Shown piece by piece: positions 45,355-55,394 of a stretch of 64,000 nucleotides of DNA. Below the pieces are notes generated by a model. It was not told where the DNA came from and made no database searches. It saw only the letters and a program-made list of their open reading frames with translations. A program made the position numbers and the translations under genes. Every line of letters begins with the position of its first letter. Within the stretch, counting starts at the first letter, position 1. Source of the stretch: Bradyrhizobium sp. CCBAU 51627 (GTDB lineage: Bacteria > Pseudomonadota > Alphaproteobacteria > Rhizobiales > Xanthobacteraceae); assembly GCF_028128765.1 (NCBI RefSeq), contig NZ_LBJG01000090.1, positions 1 to 64,000 of the forward strand. Reading direction: 5' to 3'.

Positions 45355-45438
45355 AAGAAAAATGTATGCTTATGCGGCAATCAGCCTATTTAATAATCAA
45401 ATCTCCATCGTTGGCTAAAAATCCGGCATAACTATTTT

Positions 45439-45456
45439 TGCACCAGCATCGGTGCT
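45439..45456. promoter_or_regulatory. NtrC-like inverted repeat with non-standard spacing
   Basis: TGCACC-AGCATC-GGTGCT resembles the NtrC site TGCACC-N5-GGTGCA, but the spacer is 6 instead of 5 and the last base differs. It lies about 200 bp upstream of the predicted urtA transcription start and about 240 bp before the helicase gene. A functional role is uncertain. Confidence 0.4.
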
Positions 45457-45693
45457 CGGCGAAGGACCGCCTTGAAAGCGCCCCGTCGATGTTCCATATG
45501 AGCGTAGAGATCGCTTGAGAATCGAGCGGTCGTAGCGAGCCGCGTGTTCTTAAGCCCGTACGGGCCTCTGGCTTGCCCCTTATCTCCCAAGCCATCCGAC
45601 ACCCCAAACACGCAGGTGTCTTCTCGACACCCTTTTGCGCGCGCCACGCTGACTGCGTCGGCCGACCGCATTCGACATGGAAAGATCCATCTT

Positions 45694-47226
<1,533 letters not shown>

Positions 47227-47249
47227 CCGTCCACGACCTGGAGAAATTC

Positions 47250-47537
47250 ATGGCTAAGGAAGAGCTGATCCAGTTCGAAGGACTGGTCACCGAAATCCTC
47301 CCCGACGCGCGCTACCGCGTGCAGCTCGATGCCGGGCACGAGATCGTCGCCTATACTGCCGGCAAGATGAAGAAGAACCGCATCAAGACGCTGGCAGGTG
47401 ACCGCGTTACCGTGGAAATGTCGCCCTACGACCTCGAAAAGGGCCGGCTGATTTTCCGTCACAAGGACGAACGTCCCAGCACGGCGGGTGGACCGCCGCG
47501 TCCGGGACAGCGCGGTGGCCAGTTCCGTCGCCGTTAA
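47250..47537 (+). CDS. infA: Translation initiation factor IF-1, basic C-terminal extension
   Basis: This is a 95-residue protein. Residues 1-72 form the S1/OB fold of IF-1: MAKEELIQFEGLVTEILPDARYRV, GHEIVAYTAGKMKKNRIKTLAGDRVTVEMSPYDL and KGRLIFRHKDE. Residues 73-95 are an added Pro/Gly/Arg tail (GQRGGQFRRR), absent from standard IF-1. It starts 23 bp after the helicase gene. This may be a second, specialised infA copy. Confidence 0.93.
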   Translation: MAKEELIQFEGLVTEILPDARYRVQLDAGHEIVAYTAGKMKKNRIKTLAGDRVTVEMSPYDLEKGRLIFRHKDERPSTAGGPPRPGQRGGQFRRR

Positions 47538-47584
47538 TGGCTTCCCGCGCGGCAGCGCGGCACAAAAATGCTGATCTTTATGCT

Positions 47585-47611
47585 GATCCGCCGTGGGCAT
47601 CACGGCGGATC
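47585..47611. other. Strong hairpin downstream of infA
   Basis: GATCCGCCGTG and CACGGCGGATC form a perfect 11-bp stem with a 5-base loop, followed by AAAAAA. There is no T-run on the plus strand, so it is not a standard terminator for infA. It could slow exonucleases or work in the long leader of the cold-shock gene. Confidence 0.7.
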
Positions 47612-47804
47612 AAAAAATCGTGCGCGTCAGGATTGTTTTGGCGCCTTAATTCCAATAAAATCAGCTAATCGATTTTCGGCCGGACGACATTAGCATCCAC
47701 CGGTACAGCCGGTTCAGACACGCTGACGACCCTTCCAAAAATTCGATCTAACCGGCCTGCGCAAGTGGGCTCTTACATTGTGTATCTGAGAAGGGACTAC
47801 TCCC

Positions 47805-48017
47805 GTGAGCATGGGAACCGTGAAGTGGTTTAACGCGACCAAGGGCTATGGCTTCATCCAGCCCGACGATGGTGGCAAGGACGTGTTCGTTCACATCAGC
47901 GCCGTCGAGCGCGCCGGCCTCGGCTCGCTGCGCGAAGGCCAGAAGGTCTCGTACGAGATCGTCGCCGATCGCCGGTCCGGCAAGTCGGCCGCCGACAACC
48001 TCCGCGACGCCGGCTGA
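47805..48017 (+). CDS. Cold-shock protein (CspA family)
   Basis: This is a 70-residue OB-fold nucleic-acid chaperone with RNP1 KGYGFIQP and RNP2 VFVHIS, both complete. GTG at 47805 has AAGGGA about eight bases upstream; ATG at 47811 is an alternative two codons later. A leader of up to about 190 bp precedes it, as is usual for cold-regulated csp messages. A strong terminator follows. Confidence 0.95.
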   Translation: MSMGTVKWFNATKGYGFIQPDDGGKDVFVHISAVERAGLGSLREGQKVSYEIVADRRSGKSAADNLRDAG

Positions 48018-48076
48018 TATCCACCGCGCGCCTTAGAGGGCCCGCACACGGATCAGCGCGAGCGCACTGACAACGG

Positions 48077-48106
48077 AAAAGGCCGTGCGCGATGCACGGC
48101 CTTTTT
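48077..48106 (+). terminator. Intrinsic terminator of the cold-shock gene
   Basis: GGCCGTGC (48081-48088) and GCACGGCC (48094-48101) pair around loop GCGAT; AAAA precedes and TTTTT follows. It begins 60 bp after the csp stop codon. The symmetric A/T runs would also allow termination of the minus-strand gene ending at 48182. Confidence 0.9.
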
Positions 48107-48181
48107 CATGCCCAAAGAGCGGATGCGCACAGCCGTGGTCCCGCCGTCGGTTTCTTCGGCGTTTCTGACGATGCTGCCTTG

Positions 48182-48679
48182 CTAGTTCGTCTTGGGGGCC
48201 GTGCTGGCGTTGCCGCTGGCGTTGCTGCTCAGCGAACCGGCCTGGCTCATCGTGGTATTGAAGTAATTGTCGCTGTCACCGAGCGTGACGCGGCGCTGGC
48301 AGATCGGCATGCAGCTATAGGACTCCCGCTCGATACCGCGATAGACGGTGACGAGACGGTCGCTCGGGCCTTCGACCTGGATCTGCCGATCGACCAGGAT
48401 CTCTCCGCCGCGATCGAGCGCGATGAAGTTGGTGGCGCCATAGCCTTTGCCGGTCACGACGATCATCCCGCCCGGCTGAAGCGTGACGTCGGCGATCAGA
48501 GGATTGCCGACCACGATCGTAGCCACCTTGCCGGGCAGCCTCACGAGCTTGGCCTGGTCGACATTGACGGCGATGGTATCGACAGATGGCTCGGCCAAGC
48601 CGATGGCCGGCGAAGCCAGCACAGCAGCCGTAGCCAGGAGACAGATGCGCGCATGACGGCGCAGGAACTCTTTACGCAT
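48182..48679 (-). CDS. Secretin N-domain-like pilus assembly protein (CpaC N-terminal type)
   Basis: The protein has 165 residues with a signal peptide of about residues 1-29. Residues 35-105 match the pilus/secretin N-terminal domain (DTIAVNVDQAKLVRLPGKVATIVVGNPLIADVTLQPGGMIVVTGKGYGATNFIALD), very like the N-domain of CpaC in this window. The barrel is missing. A Cys pair lies in YSCMPICQRR. ATG at 48679 is chosen for the signal sequence. It probably acts with the Tad pilus encoded from 49.9 kb. Confidence 0.82.
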   Translation of the reverse strand: MRKEFLRRHARICLLATAAVLASPAIGLAEPSVDTIAVNVDQAKLVRLPGKVATIVVGNPLIADVTLQPGGMIVVTGKGYGATNFIALDRGGEILVDRQIQVEGPSDRLVTVYRGIERESYSCMPICQRRVTLGDSDNYFNTTMSQAGSLSSNASGNASTAPKTN

Positions 48680-48827
48680 ACTCTTACCCCGGGACGTCAC
48701 AAACCGGCATATCAGTCGAGAAGCGGAGCCGGCGCCCGACCCGGTTAACCTGCCTGTAATTCGTGAACGTTCCGCAAATTCGCCGACTATTGTTTGAATG
48801 GACTGCCGCTTTGTCGGCCCGACGGAC

Positions 48828-49658
48828 CTAGTGTCGGAACGGATAGGCAAGCTGACCGGGGAATTCCTTCGGCATGGTCGCTTCATCCTTGCCGTAGCCC
48901 TGCGGCAGTTCATCCTTCGGCATGCGGAAGGTCCCGAACAGCACGTCCCAGAGCGGGAAGGTGCCGGCAAAATTGGTATCGCCGCCTTCTTCAAGCGGCG
49001 TGTGATGCCAGCGATGGAACACCGGCGTCGCCAGCACATATCGGAACGGCCCGAAGGTCCAGTTCAGGTTTGCGTGCACGAAGGCCGAATGGAAGGTCGT
49101 GAACGGACCAACCCAGATCATCACGTTCGGCGAAATGCCGGCCATCAGCAGCACGACGTCCACGCCGATCGTGCCGAGCATCAGATTGACTGGATGGAAG
49201 CGGGCCGCCGAAATCCAGCTGATCTCCTCCGAGGAGTGATGGACCGCATGGTATTTCCAGAACCCGCCGCCATGAAACAGCCGGTGCAGCCAGTACAGCA
49301 TGAAATCCGACGCCACCAGGAACAGCACACCCTGCAGCCAGAGCGGCAGTTGCGACAGCGGGCCATGGCCATTGTCGTAGAAGGCGATCAGCTCGTCGGC
49401 GTCATGGATGTTGAAGACAACCCCGGCCGTGACGATCAACAGGCCGATCCGCATGGTGCGGGCGAACACTGGAACGAAGAACCAGTAGCAGATGTCGGTC
49501 ACGATCTCGCGCTTGCGCCACCACGACGGACCGGGATTGCAGGCCCAGAAATGCTCGAGCAACGTGAACACCAGCGCGAGCATGAGCGTGACGGGAATCA
49601 CCTTCTCGATGGTCTCCCCCAGCATCAGGGCGACTTGCATGGGCAGGCTCGACATCAT
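48828..49658 (-). CDS. Sterol desaturase/fatty acid hydroxylase family protein
   Basis: This is a 276-residue membrane protein with about four helices and the di-iron His clusters HRLFH, HAVHH and HRWHH spaced as in this family, plus a further conserved His in RFHP. Members hydroxylate or desaturate lipids; in bradyrhizobia hopanoids or fatty acids are candidate substrates. It lies between the pilus-related genes but has no obvious pilus role. Confidence 0.88.
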   Translation of the reverse strand: MMSSLPMQVALMLGETIEKVIPVTLMLALVFTLLEHFWACNPGPSWWRKREIVTDICYWFFVPVFARTMRIGLLIVTAGVVFNIHDADELIAFYDNGHGPLSQLPLWLQGVLFLVASDFMLYWLHRLFHGGGFWKYHAVHHSSEEISWISAARFHPVNLMLGTIGVDVVLLMAGISPNVMIWVGPFTTFHSAFVHANLNWTFGPFRYVLATPVFHRWHHTPLEEGGDTNFAGTFPLWDVLFGTFRMPKDELPQGYGKDEATMPKEFPGQLAYPFRH

Positions 49659-49911
49659 CGCGTCTCTTCCAGGCTTCTGATCTGACTTACGCCTACTCCC
49701 CGAGATTTAAGGGAGGGTGAAGTTGACGGCGTGTTCGGAACAGGAGCGAATTGCAGGGCCGCCTTAAGGCGAAATTCACTTTGGCGAAAAGCATCGCGCC
49801 GGAGGCGGGTTTGACCGGTCGAATTAACCCCGCCGAAAGAGCTCGGCTCACATGGTCGGTCCGTCAAGACAGCGCCGAACGTGGCGACCTCACCCAGATG
49901 GAGTATAGTTC

Positions 49912-50076
49912 ATGAAGAACCTGATTGCGCGTTTCGCCAAGGATGAATCCGGCGCCACCGCTATCGAATACGGCCTGATCGCCGCCGGCATCGCGCTGGC
50001 GATCATCACCGTCGTCAACAACCTCGGCACCACGCTGAACGCCAAGTTCACCTCGATCAGCTCCTCGCTGAAGTAA
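49912..50076 (+). CDS. Flp family type IVb pilin
   Basis: This is a 54-residue pilin precursor. The leader ends at the prepilin site DESG/ATAIEYGLIAAGIALAII, with Glu at position +5 and the Tyr that follows it, as in Flp pilins. A single hydrophobic helix of about 20 residues follows, then NNLGTTLNAKFTSISSSLK. CpaA should cleave after Gly13. There is no strong ribosome site, though GGAG is present near 49901. A terminator follows 24 bp after the stop, which would allow high expression of the pilin alone. Confidence 0.95.
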   Translation: MKNLIARFAKDESGATAIEYGLIAAGIALAIITVVNNLGTTLNAKFTSISSSLK

Positions 50077-50096
50077 GCCGACCGACGAACGACGAC

Positions 50097-50129
50097 AAAT
50101 GCCCCGGACCTCCGGGGCCTTTGTATTTC
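50097..50129 (+). terminator. Terminator/attenuator after flp pilin gene
   Basis: GCCCCGGA (50101-50108) pairs with TCCGGGGC (50111-50118), followed by CTTTGTATTT. It would separate abundant pilin mRNA from the cpa assembly genes. Confidence 0.82.
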
Positions 50130-50147
50130 TGGAGTTTGCGAGTTCCA

Positions 50148-50294
50148 GTGGCCTTGCGTCAGCGCAGAACCGATGCCGCGGTTGCGGCGAACGCGGCGGA
50201 TACCGCACGCATCGACGCGTCGGCCTATTGGGTCTGCCTGGCGCTGCTGCTCGCCATGGGCACGCTCGCAATGCGTATCGCCAGCATGTGGTGA
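50148..50294 (+). CDS. Possible small membrane protein, 48 residues
   Basis: GTG at 50148 opens a frame encoding a polar Ala/Arg-rich half (QRRTDAAVAANAADTARID) and then one hydrophobic segment (AYWVCLALLLAMGTLAMRIA) ending MW. It lies between the pilin terminator and cpaA, the place where small accessory genes occur in some Tad loci. GGAG is 13 bases upstream, so start support is weak. It may be spurious. Confidence 0.42.
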   Translation: MALRQRRTDAAVAANAADTARIDASAYWVCLALLLAMGTLAMRIASMW

Positions 50295-50416
50295 GACGCC
50301 CGCGCCGGGCTGCCGCTTCCAGACTCGCCGCAGCCGTTGTCGGTTTGTTTAGCACTGCGCGCTACCATGCGCCGACGCCCGATCCGGCAATTGACCCAGG
50401 CCTCAAGACGCAGCCC

Positions 50417-50941
50417 ATGATCCTTGACCTTGCGCGCCTTCTGCTCTTCCCGGCCCTGATGGCGTTCGCAGCCGCCAGCGATCTCTTCACCATGACGATC
50501 TCGAACCGCGTGTCGCTGGCGCTGGTCGCAGGTTTCTTCCTGCTCGCTCTTGCCGGTGGCATGGCACCTTACGAGATGCTGAGCCACGTCGGCGCCGGCG
50601 CGCTGCTCCTCGTCGTGGCCTTTACCTGCTTTGCGATGGGCTGGATGGGCGGCGGAGACGCCAAGGTCGCAGCTTCGGTGGCGCTCTGGTTCGGCTTCGC
50701 CCAGTTGATGGATTTCCTGCTCTACGCCTCGCTGTTCGGCGGAGCGCTGACGCTGCTTCTGCTCCAGTTCCGGCAATGGCCGCTGCCTTACGGGCTTGCC
50801 GGCCAGGCCTGGCTGGCGCGGCTGCACGCCAAGGAGAGCGGCATTCCCTACGGCATCGCGCTCGCGCTGGGCGCATTGATGGTCTACCCCGAGACCGAAT
50901 GGGTGAAAGCGATAGACCTCGCTCACCTCGCACTACACTGA
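50417..50941 (+). CDS. cpaA: Prepilin peptidase CpaA/TadV
   Basis: This is a 174-residue membrane aspartyl protease of the A24A family. The catalytic Asp residues are in FAAASDLFTMTISN and MGWMGGGDAKVAAS (GxGD type). It cleaves the Flp pilin leader. ATG at 50417 gives the normal N-terminus; the longer frame upstream covers the previous gap. cpaB begins 127 bp later. Confidence 0.94.
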   Translation: MILDLARLLLFPALMAFAAASDLFTMTISNRVSLALVAGFFLLALAGGMAPYEMLSHVGAGALLLVVAFTCFAMGWMGGGDAKVAASVALWFGFAQLMDFLLYASLFGGALTLLLLQFRQWPLPYGLAGQAWLARLHAKESGIPYGIALALGALMVYPETEWVKAIDLAHLALH

Positions 50942-51068
50942 ACGCCCCTGGATAAACCCGGCGTTAAGGCGATTTAGATACGCCTCATTAACCATGCTTT
51001 GACGAATAGCTGGTCAACTGCCGATTACGGCGGCGGCAGCGTCGCGGCGTTCTGTGGAAAGTGAGCGT

Positions 51069-51866
51069 ATGAATAGGGCACGCATAGTCGTCCTGGCGGT
51101 CGCCATCTGCGCCGGCGGTATCGCCGCGTATCTGGCGAGCAGCACGGACTCTGCGCCGCCTCCAGCGGCTCCGGTCGCGCAGCTTCCCACTACCGACGTT
51201 CTGGTCGCCAAGAATGACATCGGCCTCGGTCAAACCGTGAAGCCGGAAGATGTCCAGTGGCAGACCTGGCCGACCGCGACCGCCAGTTCCTCCTTCATCC
51301 GTCGCAATGAGCGCCCCGACGGCGCCACCCAGGTCGTCGGCTCGATTGCGCGTGCCCCATTCATCCAAGGCGAGCCGATCCGCGACCAGAAGCTGGTCAA
51401 GGCCGACGGCTCCGGCTTCATGGCCGCGATCCTGCCGAGCGGCATGCGCGCCATCTCGACCGAAATCTCTCCGGAGACCGGTGCCGGCGGCTTCATCCTG
51501 CCGAACGATCGCGTCGACGTTCTTCTCACGCGCCGCCTCAAGAACCCGGACCAGACTCCCGGCGCCCAGGACATTGTCAAGTCCGAGATCATCCTGGTCA
51601 ATGTCCGCGTCCTCGCGATCGACCAGGCTCCGAAGGAGAAGGACGGCCAGAACGCGGTGGTCGGCAAGACCGTGACCTTGGAGCTCAATGCTGCACAAAC
51701 CCAGCTGCTGTCCTCGTCCCGCCAGGCCGGAACGCTGTCGCTGGCGTTGCGCAGCATCGCGGACACCAAGACGACGGAGATCACGCTCGATGATTCCGCG
51801 CAGAAGCGCGAGGGCATTTCGATCATTCGCTACGGCGTCCCAACCCAGGCGACGAAGGCACAATGA
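51069..51866 (+). CDS. cpaB: Flp pilus assembly protein CpaB/RcpC
   Basis: The protein has 265 residues. An N-terminal anchor or signal (residues 4-24, ARIVVLAVAICAGGIAAYLAS) is followed by an SAF-like domain (DVLVAKNDIGLGQTVKPEDVQWQTWP) and the RcpC/CpaB domain (GFILPNDRVDVLLTR, TLELNAAQTQLLSSSRQAGTLSLALR). ATG at 51069 follows GGAAAG. It is thought to bind peptidoglycan and stabilise the secretin. Confidence 0.94.
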   Translation: MNRARIVVLAVAICAGGIAAYLASSTDSAPPPAAPVAQLPTTDVLVAKNDIGLGQTVKPEDVQWQTWPTATASSSFIRRNERPDGATQVVGSIARAPFIQGEPIRDQKLVKADGSGFMAAILPSGMRAISTEISPETGAGGFILPNDRVDVLLTRRLKNPDQTPGAQDIVKSEIILVNVRVLAIDQAPKEKDGQNAVVGKTVTLELNAAQTQLLSSSRQAGTLSLALRSIADTKTTEITLDDSAQKREGISIIRYGVPTQATKAQ

Positions 51867-53353
51867 GGACAGTCGACATGAAATGCGGGGCAGATCTGGC
51901 GACGGTGCGAACTTCGATGATTCGCGCCCTGTCGTTCTCGGCCGCTCTCGCCCTGACGCTCAATCCCGCGCTGACACCCGTGATCGCCGCAGACTACCGT
52001 TCTGCGGCGCCGGTTGCGGCCGACGGTCAGATGAACGCGCGCTTCCTCTCGCTCGGCGTCGGCAAGTCGATCGTGATCGACCTGCCGCGCGACATCAAAG
52101 ACGTGCTGGTCGCCGATCCCAAGATCGCCAATGCGGTGGTGCGCTCGGCGCAACGCGCTTACATCATCGGCGCAACGGTCGGCCAGACCAATATCGTATT
52201 CTTCGATTCCGCCGGCCAGCAGATCGCGGCCTATGATATCGCGGTCAAGCGCGATCTCAACGGCGTGCGCGCTGCGCTGAAGCAGATCCTGCCGAATTCC
52301 GACATCCAGATCGACGGTCTCGGCGAGGGAGTCGTCCTGAGCGGCACGGCGGCAAACCCGCTGGAAGCTCAGCAGGCCAACGACCTTGCCGCGCGCCTCG
52401 TCGGCGGCGCCGACAAGGTGGTGAACTCGATCGTGGTCCGCGGCCGCGACCAGGTGATGCTGAAAGTGACGGTGGCCGAGGTCCAGCGCAATATCGTCAA
52501 GCAGCTCGGCATCGACCTGTCCGCGAATCTGAACTACGGCACCTCGGTGGTGAGCTTCACCAACACCAACCCGTTCACGGCGCTCGGTCACAATCTCGTC
52601 GATGGCAACAATCTGACCACGAAGTTCGGCGCGACACCCTCGGTTCAGGCCACCCTGCGTGCGATGGAAACCGCGGGCGTGATCCGCACGCTGGCCGAGC
52701 CGAACCTGACCGCGATCTCGGGCGAATCGGCGACCTTCATCGCCGGCGGCGAATTCCCGGTGCCGGCGGGCTATGCGTGCGATCCCACCACGCATGTCTG
52801 TACCACCCAGATCAGCTTCAAGAAGTTCGGCATTTCGCTCAACTTCACTCCCGTGGTTCTGACCGAAGGCAAGATCAGCCTGCGGGTGATGACCGAGGTC
52901 TCGGAGCTGTCGAACGAAAATGCGATCACGCTCTCTCAGGCCGTGACATCGACATCCGTGAACTCTGTGACGGTGCCTTCGATCCGGACCCGCCGCGCCG
53001 AGACCTCGCTGGAGATTCCCTCCGGCGGCGCAATGGCGATGGCCGGCCTGATCCAGCAGCAGACCAAGCAGGCGGTGAGCGGATTGCCGGGCCTGATGCA
53101 GCTCCCGATCCTCGGTACGTTGTTCCGCAGCCGGGACTTCGTCAACAACGCGACCGAACTGGTCGTGATCGTGACGCCCTACGTCGTCCGCGCTACGGCG
53201 CCAAAGGACCTGTCGCGCCCGGATGACGGCTTCGCGGCACCTGCGGACCCGCAGGCCGAGCTGATTGGCAACATCAACCGCATCTACGGGGTACCCGGCA
53301 AGACCGAGCCGGCTCGCAATTACCGCGGCACCTACGGCTTCATCACCGACTGA
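51863..53353 (+). CDS. cpaC: Outer-membrane secretin CpaC/RcpA
   Basis: This is a 496-residue secretin. An exported N-terminus (hydrophobic 20-38), the pilus N-domain (GVGKSIVIDLPRDIKDVLVADPKIANAVV), a BON-like segment and the secretin barrel (VQATLRAMETAGVIRTLAEPNLTAISGESATFIAGGEFPVP, SGLPGLMQLPILGTLFRSRDF) are visible. It overlaps cpaB by 4 bp (ATGA). ATGs at 51878 and 51917 are possible later starts. Confidence 0.95.
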   Translation: MRTVDMKCGADLATVRTSMIRALSFSAALALTLNPALTPVIAADYRSAAPVAADGQMNARFLSLGVGKSIVIDLPRDIKDVLVADPKIANAVVRSAQRAYIIGATVGQTNIVFFDSAGQQIAAYDIAVKRDLNGVRAALKQILPNSDIQIDGLGEGVVLSGTAANPLEAQQANDLAARLVGGADKVVNSIVVRGRDQVMLKVTVAEVQRNIVKQLGIDLSANLNYGTSVVSFTNTNPFTALGHNLVDGNNLTTKFGATPSVQATLRAMETAGVIRTLAEPNLTAISGESATFIAGGEFPVPAGYACDPTTHVCTTQISFKKFGISLNFTPVVLTEGKISLRVMTEVSELSNENAITLSQAVTSTSVNSVTVPSIRTRRAETSLEIPSGGAMAMAGLIQQQTKQAVSGLPGLMQLPILGTLFRSRDFVNNATELVVIVTPYVVRATAPKDLSRPDDGFAAPADPQAELIGNINRIYGVPGKTEPARNYRGTYGFITD

Positions 53354-53373
53354 GGCGGAACGGGGACTTCACG

Positions 53374-54108
53374 ATGATCACAAGACCACCCCAGCTTCGC
53401 AAGCGTGCCATCGCCTTCGGTGGCGCGCTGGTCGGTATCGCTCTCGCGCTCGGCGGCTGCCAGCATGACGAAGTAGCCACGGCCTCCATTCCCGACGACT
53501 ACAAGCAGCGTCATCCGATCGCGATCGAGGAGCAGAACCGCTCGATCGTCGTCTTCGTCGGTCACGCCCGCGGCGGCTTGACGGCGGCCCAGCGCGCCGA
53601 CGTAATGGGCCTGGCCTCGACCTGGCTGCACGAGGGGACCGGCGCCATCCACATCGATGTGCCCACGGGAACGTCCAACGCCCGTCCGGTGGCGGAATCG
53701 ATGCACGAGATTCAGGCGATGCTGGCGGCCGCGGGCGTGCCGCCACGCGGCATCGTCGCTCGCCCCTACAACCCAGAGGACAAGCGCTTCCTGCCGCCGA
53801 TCCGGCTGACCTATTCGAAGATCGCCGCGGTGGCCGGTCCGTGCGGTCTGTGGCCGGAGGACGTCGGCCCTTCGATGAAGAACAAGAGCTGGTTCGAAAA
53901 CAAAGACTACTACAATTTCGGCTGCGCCTATCAGCGCAACCTCGCGGCAATGGTCGACAATCCCACGGACCTCGAGCAGCCGCGGCCTGAAACACCCGCC
54001 TATACGATTCGGCGTACCGCCGCCTTCGAGAAGTATCGCAAGGGAAATCCGACAGCGGTCACTTATCCCGAGGCCGAAAGAGCCAAACTCAGCGACACCG
54101 GCAAATGA
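53374..54108 (+). CDS. cpaD: CpaD family pilus lipoprotein
   Basis: This is a 244-residue lipoprotein with lipobox LGGC, the acylated Cys near residue 29 (GIALALGGCQHDE). The CpaD core is present: YKQRHPIAIEEQNRSIVVFVG and later NFGCAYQRNLAAMVDNPTDLEQPR. It probably pilots CpaC to the outer membrane. cpaE overlaps its end by 4 bp. Confidence 0.94.
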   Translation: MITRPPQLRKRAIAFGGALVGIALALGGCQHDEVATASIPDDYKQRHPIAIEEQNRSIVVFVGHARGGLTAAQRADVMGLASTWLHEGTGAIHIDVPTGTSNARPVAESMHEIQAMLAAAGVPPRGIVARPYNPEDKRFLPPIRLTYSKIAAVAGPCGLWPEDVGPSMKNKSWFENKDYYNFGCAYQRNLAAMVDNPTDLEQPRPETPAYTIRRTAAFEKYRKGNPTAVTYPEAERAKLSDTGK

Positions 54109-55373
54109 TCAGCTACGCGCGCCAGACACAAGAAGAGCAGCCGGAGGCCCCTCCTCCGCCGGTCGAGGAGCATATTGCGCCCGCGCCGCGCGTTTCGGTG
54201 CAGGCCTTCTGCGAAACCGTGGAAACCGCAGCTGCCGTGCAATCGGCCGGCGAGGATCGGCGTCTCGGCAAGGCGCATCTGAAGATCCAGATGGGCGGCA
54301 TGACGGCTGCGATCGAAGCCTATCGCTCGGCGCCCACGCCGAACGTGATCGTGCTCGAGAGCGATGCCCGCAGCGACCTGCTGACCGGACTCGACCAGCT
54401 CGCCACCGTCTGTGACGCCGGCACCCGCGTCGTCGTGATCGGCCGCATCAACGACGTCATGCTTTACCGCGAGCTGGTGCGTCGCGGCGTCAGCGATTAC
54501 GTGCTCGCACCGGTCGGTGCGATCGATGTCGTGCGCTCGATCTGCAATCTGTTCTCCGCTCCCGAAGCCAAGGCGGTCGGCCGCATCATCGCCGTGGTCG
54601 GAGCCAAGGGTGGCGTCGGCGCCTCCACCATCTCCCACAACGTCGCCTGGGCGATTGCGCGGGACCTCGCGATGGACGCCGTGGTGGCCGACCTCGACCT
54701 GGCCTTCGGTACGGCCGGACTCGACTACAATCAGGACCCGCCGCAGGGCATCGCAGACGCCGTGTTCTCGCCCGATCGCGTCGACACCGCTTTCATCGAC
54801 CGCCTGCTGTCGAAATGCACCGACCATCTGAGCCTGCTGGCCGCACCGGCGACGCTCGACCGGGTCTACGATTTCGGCACCGACGCCTTCGATGCGGTAT
54901 TCGACACGCTGCGCGCGACCATGCCCTGCATCGTGCTGGACATCCCGCATCAATGGTCGGGCTGGACCAAGCGCGCTCTGATCGGGGCCGACGACATCCT
55001 GATCGTGGCGGCGCCCGACCTTGCCAATCTGCGCAACACCAAGAACCTGTTCGACCTGCTGAAGGCCGCGCGTCCCAACGACCGCCCTCCACTGTACTGC
55101 CTGAACCAGGTCGGTATTCCCAAGCGGCCGGAGATCGCCGCGACCGAGTTCGCCAAGGCGATCGAGAGCCAGCCCGTGGTCTCGATCCCGTTCGAGCCGC
55201 AGACCTTCGGCGCCGCCGCCAACAACGGCCAGATGATCGCGGAGATCTCCGCCAACCACAAGTCGATCGAGATGTTCCTCCAGATCGCCCAGCGCCTGAC
55301 CGGCCGCAGCGAGACGAAGAAACAAAAGTCGTCCTTGCTTTCACCGCTGATTGAGAAGTTGCGGGGAAAATAA
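54105..55373 (+). CDS. cpaE: CpaE-like pilus localisation ATPase
   Basis: This is a 422-residue protein. An N-terminal receiver-like domain (about residues 30-150, without the phospho-Asp pattern of active receivers) is followed by a MinD/ParA ATPase with deviant Walker A VVGAKGGVGASTISHNVAW near residue 165. In Caulobacter CpaE sets the polar site of pilus assembly. Confidence 0.92.
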   Translation: MISYARQTQEEQPEAPPPPVEEHIAPAPRVSVQAFCETVETAAAVQSAGEDRRLGKAHLKIQMGGMTAAIEAYRSAPTPNVIVLESDARSDLLTGLDQLATVCDAGTRVVVIGRINDVMLYRELVRRGVSDYVLAPVGAIDVVRSICNLFSAPEAKAVGRIIAVVGAKGGVGASTISHNVAWAIARDLAMDAVVADLDLAFGTAGLDYNQDPPQGIADAVFSPDRVDTAFIDRLLSKCTDHLSLLAAPATLDRVYDFGTDAFDAVFDTLRATMPCIVLDIPHQWSGWTKRALIGADDILIVAAPDLANLRNTKNLFDLLKAARPNDRPPLYCLNQVGIPKRPEIAATEFAKAIESQPVVSIPFEPQTFGAAANNGQMIAEISANHKSIEMFLQIAQRLTGRSETKKQKSSLLSPLIEKLRGK

Positions 55374-55394
55374 GCCGCCGCATGGAGTTGTTAA

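Larger units (their letters stand above)
45173..45693. other. 521-bp divergent control region, urtA and DEAD helicase
   Basis: There is no supported gene here. The left half (45240-45460) is AT-rich and holds the sigma-54-type site and inverted repeats described separately. The right half is GC-rich and probably contains the promoter and leader of the helicase gene. It includes a perfect palindrome GCCCGTACGGGC (45554-45565). The long leader would suit a cold-regulated message, but no known riboswitch fold was recognised. Confidence 0.6.

Noticed and set aside
45676..45693. ATG at about 45676 as start of the helicase
   Set aside because: It is in a different frame from the helicase motifs; the TTG at 45694 or the ATG at 45544 are the only in-frame choices considered.
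49761..49780. CtrA-like site TTAA-N7-TTCA upstream of the flp pilin gene
   Set aside because: Second half-site has a mismatch and single near-matches are common; not enough to call a CtrA operator.
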